From: Neobacillus massiliamazoniensis
GTDB taxonomy: Bacteria > Bacillota > Bacilli > Bacillales > Cytobacillaceae
Reading direction: 5' to 3'
DNA length: 64,000 bases
NCBI RefSeq assembly: GCF_001048695.1
Contig: NZ_CVRB01000001.1
Location: 620,001-684,000 of the forward strand
Position numbers and translations under genes: made by a program. This document shows, piece after piece, positions 1 to 8,411 of the stretch. Every line of letters starts with the position of its first letter. Position 1 is the first letter of the stretch. A model generated the notes under the pieces. That model made no database searches. It was not told where the DNA came from and saw nothing but the letters and a program-made list of their open reading frames with translations.

Positions 1-251
1 TAGCTAAAAAGGCTGGTCGCTGTAATGGAAAGGGCAATCAGAATCAACGTCCACAAATAGACCGGCCAACCTTTAGAAATAAAGGCAATTCGATACAGAA
101 TAAAAAATATTAAGGTAACGAGAATCCCGGCAATTATTTCAATCGTTGAACGAGATTGGAAAATAAAATAAAACGGTAAGATACAAAGAACGGTCCAAAG
201 ATATGGAGCAATCCCGTTATTTTTCTCGAATGTAAAATACCTTTTAATCAT
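1..251 (-). CDS. desK: DesK sensor histidine kinase, N-terminal part (runs off left edge)
   Basis: The minus strand encodes 83 complete codons from an ATG at 251, beginning MIKRYFTFEKNNGIAPYLW and continuing through two hydrophobic helices. This closely resembles the start of Bacillus subtilis DesK, the membrane-bound histidine kinase/phosphatase that senses lipid order and controls the response regulator DesR. Only the first transmembrane segments are present; the DHp and ATPase domains lie beyond position 1. It follows des on the same strand with a 62-bp gap, matching the des-desK-desR order of Bacillus. Identification is by remembered similarity plus gene order. Confidence 0.88.
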   Translation of the reverse strand, partial: MIKRYFTFEKNNGIAPYLWTVLCILPFYFIFQSRSTIEIIAGILVTLIFFILYRIAFISKGWPVYLWTLILIALSITATSLFS

Positions 252-313
252 AATGAACCCTCTTTTACCCTTCATTTCATACTTTTTATTTTACCATTTA
301 TGGGTGCTACATA

Positions 314-1303
314 TCAGTTTGAAACATCTTTAAATCCAATAAATTTTTTTCGAGCCTCGTCCCAAAGGTGGAATTTCAACGAACTAATACTTGTTGTCAA
401 GGTAACGGTTGGTACGTTCTGTAATGGGAGCGTATTATTGTGAACTTCCTCAAGTTTATAATTTGGAACCCTTGGGCTCAAATGATGAATATGATGGTAG
501 CCGATATTTCCCGTCAACCATTGGAGCAGCTTTGGTAGCTTATAATAAGAACTCCCTTCCACGGCTGCTTTCACGTATTCCCACTCAGCATCTTCTTCAA
601 AATAAGAATCTTCAAAAGTGTGCTGTACGTAAAAAAGCCAGATTCCAATAGAGCCAGAGATTAAAAAAATCGGACCTTCAACTAAAAGGAAGGACTGCCA
701 GCCAATCTCCCAACAGAGCAGCCAGTACAAAGCTAAAATTGAAATATTTGTAAGATAGGTATTTAGGCGTTCCTTCAGTCTCGCTGCTTTTCTGTTAAAA
801 CGATTTTGAAGTAGAAAAACATAAATTGGACCTACGCCAAACATAATAAACGGATTACGATATAGACGATATGCTAAGCGTTTCCAAAAGGATGCAGCTT
901 TATATTCATCAAGTGTAAGCATCCAAAGGTCACCGGTGCCGCGCTTATCTAAGTTACTACTTGTTGCATGATGAACGGAATGCTCATGCTGCCAGCGATT
1001 ATATGGAAACAACGTTATAATTCCCGTGATGGTTCCAACAATTTTATTTGCCCGGCGATTTTTAAAAAAAGAGTGATGGCAGCAGTCATGAAAAATAATA
1101 AAGATCCGAACTAAAAATCCACCTGCTAATACTGCTAGCCCCAAGGTTAAAAAATAGGAAATGGACAAGCTCTTAAAGCAAAGAAACCATAAAAAAATAA
1201 ACGGCACAATCGAATTAATCAACTGCCAGATACTTTTCATCGTATTAGATTTTTCATAGGGAGCCACTTGATTCCGTAAGTTTTTTTGCAATTCTTTATT
1301 CAT
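314..1303 (-). CDS. des: Acyl-lipid delta-5 fatty acid desaturase Des
   Basis: Integral membrane di-iron desaturase that introduces cis double bonds into phospholipid acyl chains after cold shock. The three histidine boxes are visible: HDCCH (residues 72-76), HEHSVHH (106-112) and HHIHH (near 268), set among hydrophobic helices. The family core (HATSSNLDKRGTGD, NIGYHH) matches B. subtilis Des. I chose ATG at 1303 (329 aa). A GTG at 1315 is in frame but directly abuts the AGGAAG Shine-Dalgarno site and so is unlikely. desK follows downstream. In B. subtilis, phosphorylated DesR activates this promoter; an inverted-repeat region upstream fits that role. Confidence 0.95.
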   Translation of the reverse strand: MNKELQKNLRNQVAPYEKSNTMKSIWQLINSIVPFIFLWFLCFKSLSISYFLTLGLAVLAGGFLVRIFIIFHDCCHHSFFKNRRANKIVGTITGIITLFPYNRWQHEHSVHHATSSNLDKRGTGDLWMLTLDEYKAASFWKRLAYRLYRNPFIMFGVGPIYVFLLQNRFNRKAARLKERLNTYLTNISILALYWLLCWEIGWQSFLLVEGPIFLISGSIGIWLFYVQHTFEDSYFEEDAEWEYVKAAVEGSSYYKLPKLLQWLTGNIGYHHIHHLSPRVPNYKLEEVHNNTLPLQNVPTVTLTTSISSLKFHLWDEARKKFIGFKDVSN

Positions 1304-1365
1304 TTTGACATTCACTTCCTCATATAAACTACCGAAATTATAGATGAAAGAACAAAATAGTGGCA

Positions 1366-1402
1366 GACATACCTGTCATATACAAAACATGATAAATGTC
1401 AT
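1366..1402 (-). promoter_or_regulatory. Candidate DesR operator upstream of des
   Basis: Two imperfect palindromes lie 63-99 bp upstream of the des start: GACA-N4-TGTC at 1366-1377 and ATGA-N6-TCAT at 1389-1402. Both end in TGTCAT, 23 bp apart. Paired sites at this distance from a des promoter fit the two-site DesR operator known in B. subtilis. The assignment to DesR is inference from position and symmetry. Confidence 0.45.
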
Positions 1403-1415
1403 ATGAAAAAAATTT

Positions 1416-1428
1416 GGTGCCTGACACC
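1416..1428. repeat. Dispersed GGTGCCTGACACC element
   Basis: A 13-bp near-palindrome, GGTGCCTGACACC, between des and the first hydrolase. The same word or its reverse complement recurs at 2334, 6531, 12219 and, as a two-copy hairpin, 61266, always at or next to gene ends. It looks like a small REP-like intergenic element. Confidence 0.7.
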
Positions 1429-1568
1429 ACATGTTATGTTAACTTGATACCTGAAAATTTTTTCAGGAAAATTCCACCATATAATAAATTCTTATTTTTT
1501 TAAATGTTTAAACACAATAAATTAGGCAAACATAGTTTATTATATATAAGTTTCTGGAGGAGTTTATC

Positions 1569-2342
1569 TTGACGGCATTATCAAAAACTTGTAGTGGAAT
1601 TCCATTTTTACGTCTTGGTGTGGGTGATCCATTAGTATTTATTCATGGTCTTGGAGAAGTAAAGGAGAGTTGGGCCAATCAATTTGAATTTGCCGACCAG
1701 TATGATTTGATTATTCCTGATTTAAGAGGGCACGGGGAATATTTAACGGATGGGGAGATTTCGATCCCCAATTTTGCTCGTGACATTATTCAATTATTGA
1801 CGGAACTTGGAATTGAAAGCGCACACATTTGTGGTTTATCAATGGGTGGAGCAGTAGCTCAAGAAATTTATCGTCAAGCCCCTAAAATGTGCCGCTCGCT
1901 AATTCTCGTCAGTACCTTTCACTTTATGCCAAAAAGTTTAGGAAAAATTTTTTTTAAATACCAAAGAGGCGGATTAAATTCTAATCTTCCATATATCCAA
2001 AAGGAATTAGCAGCTCGTATTTGCCTTTATTCTTGGAAAAAGGAAAACATTGACTGGTTTTATCAATTTTACAAGCCAAATAAGGACTATTTTCTGAAAT
2101 CCTTGGAAGCATGTATTGAAGTCAATAACCTATGCTTACTTCCAAAAATAAAAGTTCCAACATTAATTATTGGAGGCCAATATGATTCAATTTTGCCCGT
2201 TTGGATCCAACACCATATGCACAAACAAATCCCCCACTCAGAATTTGTCATATTCAGAAATTCAGGACACTTTACAAAACTGGAAGCAAAAGACGCATTC
2301 AACAAAGTACTTCGCAGCTTCCTCACTAAAGTGGGTGCCTGA
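1569..2342 (+). CDS. Alpha/beta-fold hydrolase (paralogue 1)
   Basis: A 257-aa soluble alpha/beta hydrolase. Visible elements are the oxyanion segment FIHGLGE (residues 24-30), the nucleophile elbow GLSMGG with Ser91, the acid loop GGQYDSILP with Asp206, and the catalytic His234 in NSGHF. Substrate is unknown; esterase, lipase or lactonase roles are possible. Start is TTG at 1569, behind a strong CTGGAGGAG site. It is a close paralogue of the next gene (2592-3371), which suggests tandem duplication. Its final codons, GTG GGT GCC TGA, lie inside a dispersed GGTGCCTGACACC repeat, so the repeat supplies the stop codon. Confidence 0.85.
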   Translation: MTALSKTCSGIPFLRLGVGDPLVFIHGLGEVKESWANQFEFADQYDLIIPDLRGHGEYLTDGEISIPNFARDIIQLLTELGIESAHICGLSMGGAVAQEIYRQAPKMCRSLILVSTFHFMPKSLGKIFFKYQRGGLNSNLPYIQKELAARICLYSWKKENIDWFYQFYKPNKDYFLKSLEACIEVNNLCLLPKIKVPTLIIGGQYDSILPVWIQHHMHKQIPHSEFVIFRNSGHFTKLEAKDAFNKVLRSFLTKVGA

Positions 2343-2346
2343 CACC
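2334..2346. repeat. Dispersed GGTGCCTGACACC element overlapping a stop codon
   Basis: Identical to the copy at 1416. It covers the last codons and the TGA stop of the upstream hydrolase gene. Confidence 0.75.
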
Positions 2347-2365
2347 ACAATCGGATGATTAAAAT

Positions 2366-2408
2366 AACCCTTTGTAACGATATGGAGCATTGTTACAAAG
2401 GGTTTTTT
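2366..2408 (+). terminator. Rho-independent terminator after hydrolase 1
   Basis: Stem AACCCTTTGTAAC / GTTACAAAGGGTT with a ~14-nt loop, followed by TTTTTT. It separates transcription of the two hydrolase paralogues and argues against reading the second gene from positions before 2500. Confidence 0.85.
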
Positions 2409-2591
2409 AGTCTTCATTTTTTAAAGGTTTTTAGCATCCCCAATTTGCTCTCTCTTATGTGTAATTTACATATAGGGGTAATATTTGAAAAAACGATTGT
2501 ATATTATATAATAATCAGAATTTTCCGATATCTGAAAGCTCTATTTTATGGAAAAATGGTTATACAAAATAACTACTCGGAGGGATGGGTG

Positions 2592-3371
2592 TTGAGGCAA
2601 TCATTCAAAAGCTGTAATGGGATTCCTTATTTACGATTTGGCAAGGGCGAACCATTAGTTTTTATTCACGGCCTTGGAGAAGTAAAAGAGGGATGGTCAA
2701 ATCAATTTGAATTTGCCGACCAGTATGATCTGATTATTCCTGATTTACGTGGTCATGGAGAGTACCTTTCTTCTGGAGAAATCTCCATAAAAAATTTCGC
2801 TCATGATGTGATTAGCCTGTTGAAAGACCTTGGTATTAAAAGTGCTCATATTTGTGGATTGTCGATGGGAGGAATGGTCGCCCAAGAAATTTATCGTCAG
2901 ACTCCGGAAATGTGCCGTTCATTAATGCTTGTCAGCACTTCCCATTATGCTCCAAATAGGTTGGGAAGGTTCTTTTTAAAATATAGAAAAACCTGCGGAG
3001 AAAATAAAATTCCAAAAGATCTTAAAGAAAAGGCAGCAAAGGTTTGCCTTTATTCTTGGTCAAAAGAAAATCTCGAAATGTTTTATCAATTTTACCGGCC
3101 AAACAGAGAATTTTATTTCAAATCGATGGAAGCATGTCTTAAGGTCAATAATATTCTTTTACTTTCTAAGATTAATGTCCCAACCTTAATCATTGGAGGA
3201 CTATATGATTCAGTCACTCCTGTATGGATTCAATACTTAATGCACAAACAAATTCGCCATTCCGAATTAGTTATTTTTAGAAACAGCGGCCATATTGCCA
3301 AATTAGAAGTGAAGGAGGATTTCAACCAAGCCCTTCGCAGCTTTTTAAATAAACACAAAACAGCAAGTTAA
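2592..3371 (+). CDS. Alpha/beta-fold hydrolase (paralogue 2)
   Basis: A 259-aa alpha/beta hydrolase, clearly paralogous to the upstream gene: the stretches IPDLRGHGEYL and AHICGLSMGG are identical. It has the oxyanion motif FIHGLGE, nucleophile serine in GLSMGG, Asp in GGLYDSVTP and His in NSGHIAKLE. I start at TTG 2592, eight bases after CGGAGGG, because it aligns with residue 1 of the paralogue. A longer open frame from 2355 would run through the upstream terminator hairpin and is not credible. Its C-terminus (NKHKTAS) differs from the paralogue, whose end was replaced by a repeat. Substrate unknown. Confidence 0.85.
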   Translation: MRQSFKSCNGIPYLRFGKGEPLVFIHGLGEVKEGWSNQFEFADQYDLIIPDLRGHGEYLSSGEISIKNFAHDVISLLKDLGIKSAHICGLSMGGMVAQEIYRQTPEMCRSLMLVSTSHYAPNRLGRFFLKYRKTCGENKIPKDLKEKAAKVCLYSWSKENLEMFYQFYRPNREFYFKSMEACLKVNNILLLSKINVPTLIIGGLYDSVTPVWIQYLMHKQIRHSELVIFRNSGHIAKLEVKEDFNQALRSFLNKHKTAS

Positions 3372-3397
3372 AAGGGAAGGAGCATTCCCTTCCCTTC
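3372..3397. terminator. Bidirectional terminator between hydrolase 2 and phaC
   Basis: AAGGGAAGG-agca-TTCCCTTCCCTT hairpin between converging genes. The T-run is weak on the plus strand; a T/A-rich flank lies on the other side. Confidence 0.5.
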
Positions 3398-3417
3398 ATA
3401 CTTTTTTCACGATCATT

Positions 3418-4470
3418 TTAAAGTGGATTTGAACGACTTGCAGCCCATTGATTCACAATTTTCGATAACAATCCGGATAAGGCTAAACCAACATGCCCTG
3501 ATTCCACAACGGTATACGTTTTATCCTCACTCGATACTAAATCCATTATAGGCTTACTCTGTTCTTCTAAAACCAAATTATCTCTAGAACCTGAAATCAC
3601 ATATAAATTGGCCTTAATATTTTTTAAATCGGCCCTTTTATTACCAATCCACAATTCCCCTTTAACTAGCTTGTTACCTATAAATAGGTCTTTAGCTAAT
3701 TGTCGAAAAGCCTCACCGGCAAAAGGAACTTGGTCAAGGGTCCATTTATTCATCCGCCTCCACTTCTCTACATAAGTGGAATCATCCGCTCGATGCAGAA
3801 GCGTCGTATAATGCGTAAAATAAATAGGTGATCCCATTGCCCTGAACATACCTGCCACAAATTGCGGTGGGACATTTCCATATACATCGATAAATTGGTC
3901 AATGTTAACATCGCCATTTCTCAAGCCTTCTGCCCATTTATCAGGTCCAATAAATGGTTGGAAATCAATTGGAACAGTAGCAACAACCAAATTTTTAATC
4001 GGCTCTTCTGCAATCGCTGCATAGATGGAAGCGATTGTCCCACCTAAGCAATACCCAATTAATGTGATTTCGTCCGCTCCAGAATGGCGAATTGCCCGCT
4101 TAACGGCGGTTCTTAAATATTTCTCTATATATGTATCAAGACCAATTTTTTTATCCTCATACCCTGGTATACCCCAATCTAATAGATACACTTCATAACC
4201 CAAATTCGTTAAACCCTCTATGACACTAGTCTTTGGGGCTATATCTAAAATGTATGATTTATTAAATAACGAGTATACAAAAAATAATGGGATTTCATAC
4301 TTTTTCTGCTTAGCAGGGTAATGCCATAATACCGATTTGTTCTTTTTCCATACTTCATTTCTTGGAGTCTGACCTATCTTCGGTTCAGGTTCCATCAATA
4401 CATTCACAATATTCTTCCAACGGTTTGTTTCTTTTTCAAAATCAAAAGAGGGATTTTTTTCTGGTGCCAC
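3418..4470 (-). CDS. phaC: Class IV poly(3-hydroxyalkanoate) synthase, PhaC subunit
   Basis: A 350-aa alpha/beta-fold polymerase that joins (R)-3-hydroxyacyl-CoA into PHA at the granule surface. The lipase-like box has cysteine in place of serine, IGYCLGG with Cys141. Asp297 (SRDN) and His326 (SGHVGLA) complete the catalytic triad. WKKNKSVLWHY near the N-terminus and the ~350-residue length fit Bacillus class IV synthases, which need PhaR. It lies 20 bp after phaR on the same strand and is the last gene of the operon. No phaB reductase gene is in this cluster. Confidence 0.93.
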   Translation of the reverse strand: MAPEKNPSFDFEKETNRWKNIVNVLMEPEPKIGQTPRNEVWKKNKSVLWHYPAKQKKYEIPLFFVYSLFNKSYILDIAPKTSVIEGLTNLGYEVYLLDWGIPGYEDKKIGLDTYIEKYLRTAVKRAIRHSGADEITLIGYCLGGTIASIYAAIAEEPIKNLVVATVPIDFQPFIGPDKWAEGLRNGDVNIDQFIDVYGNVPPQFVAGMFRAMGSPIYFTHYTTLLHRADDSTYVEKWRRMNKWTLDQVPFAGEAFRQLAKDLFIGNKLVKGELWIGNKRADLKNIKANLYVISGSRDNLVLEEQSKPIMDLVSSEDKTYTVVESGHVGLALSGLLSKIVNQWAASRSNPL

Positions 4471-4490
4471 GTTCCTCCCTCCATTAAAAA

Positions 4491-5048
4491 TTATTTAGAG
4501 TAACTTCCACTACTCAACTCTTGCTCAGCTGTTTTGTTCATTTTTAAAAAGCTGTTAAATTCATCTCTAAAATCATTTAATTTCATTAGCTCCAATTTCA
4601 CTTCTTGAAGCTCTGTATACAAGGACTTTGCATCGACCTGCTCTTTTTTCGTTTTTACTAACTCTGTTTTTAATTGCTTTGTTAGTTTAATAATTTCCTT
4701 AGAGACTTTTACAACACTTTCAATCTCTTTGCTTTGAGCATTCATGGAATCATGAAGCCCCCAAATTTGCTCTTCAAGGGCTTCAATTTTTTCTTCCACC
4801 TGAGTGGTTAGGTTCGACACATTCGTTACGTCACTTTTTGTTGGCAAATTTAGGACACTGGCTAGTGCCTCCTGATTCTTTTTCAATGTCTCTAGATAAC
4901 GGGAATGAATTTCCGACCCAAAATTGGACATTTTGACAAATTCATTGTTTTCCTTCCAAAGGTAAATAAAATCATTCATTTGTTTTTCCAACAATAAACT
5001 AAATTTATGCAAGGTGTCATATGGATCATAAGATGTCTTATCTGCCAT
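4491..5048 (-). CDS. phaR: PHA synthase subunit PhaR
   Basis: A 185-aa helical protein with predicted coiled coil (residues ~75-170), rich in Lys, Glu and Leu, lacking membrane segments. The segment LNLPTKSDVTNVSNLTTQVE with EEKIEALEEQIWGL resembles the PhaR/PHA synthase III-E family signature. PhaR is the obligatory partner of PhaC in class IV synthases. Start ATG 5048 lies 14 bp after the upstream gene and phaC follows after 20 bp, so the proteins are probably co-translated. Family assignment is from motif and context. Confidence 0.85.
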   Translation of the reverse strand: MADKTSYDPYDTLHKFSLLLEKQMNDFIYLWKENNEFVKMSNFGSEIHSRYLETLKKNQEALASVLNLPTKSDVTNVSNLTTQVEEKIEALEEQIWGLHDSMNAQSKEIESVVKVSKEIIKLTKQLKTELVKTKKEQVDAKSLYTELQEVKLELMKLNDFRDEFNSFLKMNKTAEQELSSGSYSK

Positions 5049-5062
5049 TTACTTTCACCTCG

Positions 5063-5683
5063 TTATGAATTTGTTACCTCGGTTAGGTTCTTTAAATACT
5101 TTTGAAATGGAAAAATGGCCGTTTTCACTTGCTTTGCAAATAGATTCACAAATAATTTTTGATTTTCGTATAACACATTAGTTGTGTTTTTAACACTATC
5201 AATAAATTTTCCTCTGCTCTCTTTTCTAAAGGAAATATATTTCTCGACTGTTTCCAAATAATTATCAAGGCCTTGTTCGCCCGTTAACGATTGAACAGGC
5301 GTTAATAATAAAGTAGTGGTTTTATTTTGAATATCATCTACTACCTGATTGATTTCTTCATATGAATTAATAGGGAAAAAACGTTGCAGCGTGGTCGTTG
5401 TTACAAGTAATTCTTCTCGTGCTGATTTTTCCCAGTCCTTAAGCTCCTTGTTAAACTGCTCAGAAATCACTTTTAAATTTTCCTGATTGTTTTTAACCCT
5501 GTCCACATAGTTATATACTGCTCCAAGGAAAAGGTCATCCATTCGATTTAACTGTTCTGCCCATCCATCCAACTGATCAAATCCAAATTTCCAAACGAGA
5601 TCTAAACTGGATAGCTGCTCTTCTTGGCTAACCTCGGTTTCTTGGTTTTCGACTACTTGTTCTTTTTTCTTATTCTCAGACAT
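5063..5683 (-). CDS. Phasin-like PHA granule protein
   Basis: A 206-aa acidic, helical, soluble protein with no signal peptide. It begins with a charged, Glu-rich tail (residues 1-25), then amphipathic helices (DQLDGWAEQLNRMDDLFLGA) and a long helical body. Position between a PhaR-like gene and phaR, and the amphipathic pattern, suggest a phasin or PhaP-type protein that coats granules. I do not recognise it as the classical B. megaterium PhaP. Start ATG 5683 is preceded by GGAGGAGA. Confidence 0.6.
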   Translation of the reverse strand: MSENKKKEQVVENQETEVSQEEQLSSLDLVWKFGFDQLDGWAEQLNRMDDLFLGAVYNYVDRVKNNQENLKVISEQFNKELKDWEKSAREELLVTTTTLQRFFPINSYEEINQVVDDIQNKTTTLLLTPVQSLTGEQGLDNYLETVEKYISFRKESRGKFIDSVKNTTNVLYENQKLFVNLFAKQVKTAIFPFQKYLKNLTEVTNS

Positions 5684-5775
5684 AATTTTTCTCCTCCATA
5701 ATTTAAATTTATGTTAAATAATTGCCTTAAACCCAATAACTCTTTTCCAGATGGTTATTTTACTGGATATGTAAC

Positions 5776-6147
5776 TCAGAAATTTTCATCTTTCAAAATG
5801 GCTAGCAATTCTTCTGATGATTTTCGAACTCTTTTTAATAAATCTCTATTTTCTTGCTGCTTTTTGCCCAGTTCATAGATTGCCTCATCAAGCAAATCAA
5901 GCTTTTCCTCATAGTCTACGATTCTTACAGAAAGTGTAGCTATTTCATCCTTATTGGGAAGGTCTAAACGGTTTAATGATCTAGTTGAAAATCTTCTCCG
6001 AATCCGTGCTTGACGTAAATGAGAGTCCATTGCCTTTCCAAAAGCTAATATAAACTCTCGACTATTCGTACTGGAATGGATTGTCCTATTTATTTCTGCT
6101 TCTAATTTTTTGTAGTAAGATACGGGATCATCGTGGTTGGACTCCAT
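5776..6147 (-). CDS. Short PhaR-like/phasin-like protein, first gene of pha operon
   Basis: A 123-aa helical protein. Residues ~65-105 (LDLPNKDEIATLSVRIVDYE, EEKLDLLDEAIYELGKKQQ) match the pattern of the PhaR in this operon (LNLPTKSDVTNVSNLTTQVE, EEKIEALEEQIWGL). This suggests a truncated or specialised PhaR paralogue that may modulate synthase assembly or the granule surface. Residues 52-65 are strongly basic (RIRRRF), which could contact DNA or polymer. Start ATG 6147 follows AAGGGGA. A 92-bp gap separates it from the next gene, so the latter may have its own promoter. Confidence 0.6.
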   Translation of the reverse strand: MESNHDDPVSYYKKLEAEINRTIHSSTNSREFILAFGKAMDSHLRQARIRRRFSTRSLNRLDLPNKDEIATLSVRIVDYEEKLDLLDEAIYELGKKQQENRDLLKRVRKSSEELLAILKDENF

Positions 6148-6161
6148 TAAAATTCCCCTTA

Positions 6162-6175
6162 ACTAACCAGTTAGT
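6162..6175. promoter_or_regulatory. Inverted-repeat operator candidate at pha operon
   Basis: A perfect 6+6 inverted repeat, ACTAAC-CA-GTTAGT, two bases upstream of the ribosome binding site (AAGGGG, 6154-6159) of the first pha gene. Its position between promoter and start would let a bound repressor, for example a TetR-type protein, block the operon. The regulator is unknown. Confidence 0.5.
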
Positions 6176-6530
6176 AGGTTAATCTAAACATAGTTATTGG
6201 GAATCTTCAAGACAATCAAAGGAAAATTCACACAATTTTTAAAAAAGTCAATATTAATTCCAATAGTTAGAATATTAATATAATTATTATATTAAAAATG
6301 GGATTTGTAAATCTTTCCTTTTCGACAAATTTCCACAAACACACGTAGTCCTTCAGGTGGAAAATGATTAAAAACCCTTAAAACCCTAGCAAAAATAATG
6401 ACCACTTAATATCAGCTCTATAACACAGTTTGAAAAATTAGGACGAATATTGTCGTAATATTTCTTACTTTTCATAAAACCCTAAGAAAGAGAAAAATAA
6501 ATTGTTTGAAGTTTAACAACTCGCTTATTG
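6176..6530. other. Intergenic region upstream of pha operon
   Basis: About 350 bp of AT-rich DNA with no convincing open frame. The part nearest 6180-6240 should hold the minus-strand pha promoter; a weak pair is possible (TTGTCT near 6215, TATGTT near 6192 on the minus strand). Nothing else is recognised. Confidence 0.4.
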
Positions 6531-6543
6531 GGTGTCAGGCACC
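6531..6543. repeat. Dispersed GGTGTCAGGCACC element
   Basis: Reverse-complement orientation of the 1416 copy, lying just beyond the terminator of the UbiB-like gene. Confidence 0.7.
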
Positions 6544-6560
6544 ATAAAAAAGACACAAAA

Positions 6561-6608
6561 AAGAACCGCTGGTTACATGGAGTATGTATACCAGCGGTTC
6601 TTTTTTCA
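6561..6608. terminator. Terminator at 3' end of ubiB-like gene
   Basis: Stem AAGAACCGCTGGT / ACCAGCGGTTCTT with a ~17-nt loop and T-runs on both strands (TTTTTT on plus, TTTTTTGTGT on minus). It overlaps the stop codon of the minus-strand gene. Confidence 0.85.
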
Positions 6609-8294
6609 AAACCGACCTGTTTTAATGATAGAGTATAGTAGCCAGAGGACCACGACTGTTGCGATCCCGAATCCAATTTCAACTGCCGGAAATTTGGTCA
6701 ACAAGATAGATGGATGGCCTGCTATCGTAGTTCCAATGATAAGGCCAACCAAAATGATACTAAGCGATAGCAAGACGATGCTAAAAGATAGTCGATTACT
6801 GATTTTATTTATTTTCTTCAAAAAGATTTCTAGTTCCGGGGTCGTTATTTCAATTCTCATCTTTCCTTTTTTCATGACGGAGGTAAAATCTTTTACCGTC
6901 TCCGGTAGCTCTTCAAGGATTTCCTCATATTCGTTGAATTGACTCCATACCTTATCCGCAACATATTTAGGATGCATTCGCTCCATTAATAACTGCCGGC
7001 CAAAGGGTTCAGCCACTTTAATAATACTTAATTCGGGATCGAGCTTTTTGACAAATCCTTCGATCGTGAGAAGTGTTTTCCCCAATATTGTTAGATCGGT
7101 TGGAATCTGTATTCTATGCCGATAAGCGACAGAAAATAAATCAGTAACCGCCTCCCCCAGACTCATTTCACTAAAGGGAACACTGCTATACTTTTCCCTT
7201 AACTGCTCAACATCAGATCTTAACTGTTTGCGGTTGACATTGTCCGGCACCAACCCCATTCTAGAAATCGCTCTAACAACCTCATCAGTATTTTGGCGCA
7301 TCAGGGCAATGACAAATGAGGCAACATGCGATTTCATTTCCGTAGTTAGCCGGCCAACAATTCCGAAATCCATGAAAGCTATGACATTCCCAGGAAGTGC
7401 TAAAATATTTCCCGGGTGGGGGTCACCATGAAAGAAGCCAGCGATTAAAATTTGCTGGAAAATGGCATTGACAACCCTTTCCCCTAAAACTTTACAGTCA
7501 TATCCATCCTGTTCTAGGGTTTCTATCTCAGTTAATTTTGTTCCTTCGATGAATTCCATGGTCAAAATTTTCGAAGTTGTATAATCCCAATAAATTTTTG
7601 GAATTACAATGGTTGAATCATTTTTAAATTGTTTGGCAATCTTTTCTGAATTGCGACCTTCATTGTTAAAATCCAATTCTTCCAGAAGAGATTTGGCAAA
7701 TTCGTCCACCACATCACGAATTTGATATCTTTCTACCCAATCTATACGATTTTCCGCCAACCTAACCAAATCTTGAAGAATTTCTAAATCCGTTTCAATT
7801 ACATTTCGAATATTAGGACGTTGAATCTTAACAGCAACCCGTTCGCCTGTCTGCAAAATCGCTGTGTGAACTTGGCCAATTGAGGCAGCCGCTAAAGGTA
7901 CTTCACAAAATTCTGCGAAGGAGTTCTCCAAAGGTTCCGCTAATTCCTCTTCAATAATTCTTTTTACATCCTCAAAAGTAAACAGTGACACACGGTCCTG
8001 AAGCTTCACAAGCTCGTGAATGACTTCAGGTGGAAAGATATCAGGTCTCGTACTAGCAATCTGACCTATTTTTACAAAAGTAGGTCCGAGCTCCTCCAAG
8101 AACATCCTTATTCGTTCACCTGTGGTTCTCGTATGAATCGTCTCATTTCCTTCGACAAAGATTCTCTTTGGAACTGCCAACAGGTCAAGAAGTCCCAATT
8201 CTTTCATGACATACCCAAATCCATATTTGGTGAAGGCGTAAACAATGTCTCGGTAGCGTTGAATATGGCGAATCCTTTTCTTGATCATCTTCAC
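6606..8294 (-). CDS. UbiB/AarF (ABC1) family atypical protein kinase
   Basis: A 562-aa protein of the UbiB/ADCK family, kinase-like ATPases linked to isoprenoid quinone biosynthesis or lipid handling at membranes. Family hallmarks are the KxGQ motif in TFVKIGQIASTRPD (near residue 72), AAASIGQVHTA (Ala-rich loop), VAVKIQRP (ATP lysine), FHGDPHPGNI (catalytic loop) and AFMDFGIVGRL (DFG equivalent). Two hydrophobic helices at the extreme C-terminus (residues ~500-560) anchor it to the membrane. It stands alone, between the pha and ykn operons. In menaquinone-using Bacillaceae the exact role is unsettled. Confidence 0.88.
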   Translation of the reverse strand: MKMIKKRIRHIQRYRDIVYAFTKYGFGYVMKELGLLDLLAVPKRIFVEGNETIHTRTTGERIRMFLEELGPTFVKIGQIASTRPDIFPPEVIHELVKLQDRVSLFTFEDVKRIIEEELAEPLENSFAEFCEVPLAAASIGQVHTAILQTGERVAVKIQRPNIRNVIETDLEILQDLVRLAENRIDWVERYQIRDVVDEFAKSLLEELDFNNEGRNSEKIAKQFKNDSTIVIPKIYWDYTTSKILTMEFIEGTKLTEIETLEQDGYDCKVLGERVVNAIFQQILIAGFFHGDPHPGNILALPGNVIAFMDFGIVGRLTTEMKSHVASFVIALMRQNTDEVVRAISRMGLVPDNVNRKQLRSDVEQLREKYSSVPFSEMSLGEAVTDLFSVAYRHRIQIPTDLTILGKTLLTIEGFVKKLDPELSIIKVAEPFGRQLLMERMHPKYVADKVWSQFNEYEEILEELPETVKDFTSVMKKGKMRIEITTPELEIFLKKINKISNRLSFSIVLLSLSIILVGLIIGTTIAGHPSILLTKFPAVEIGFGIATVVVLWLLYSIIKTGRF

Positions 8295-8411
8295 CTATCC
8301 CCTAATGGAGTAATTTTTATTAACCTTCTCACTCTTTACAATGACGATCAAACAAATGGAGTCGAATTCTTAAAATGTTCATCAATTTGCTTGTTTATTT
8401 GCACCCATACT

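Noticed and set aside
2355..2591. 79-codon N-terminal extension of the second hydrolase
   Set aside because: It would be read through the upstream rho-independent terminator; the paralogue alignment and ribosome site place the start at 2592.
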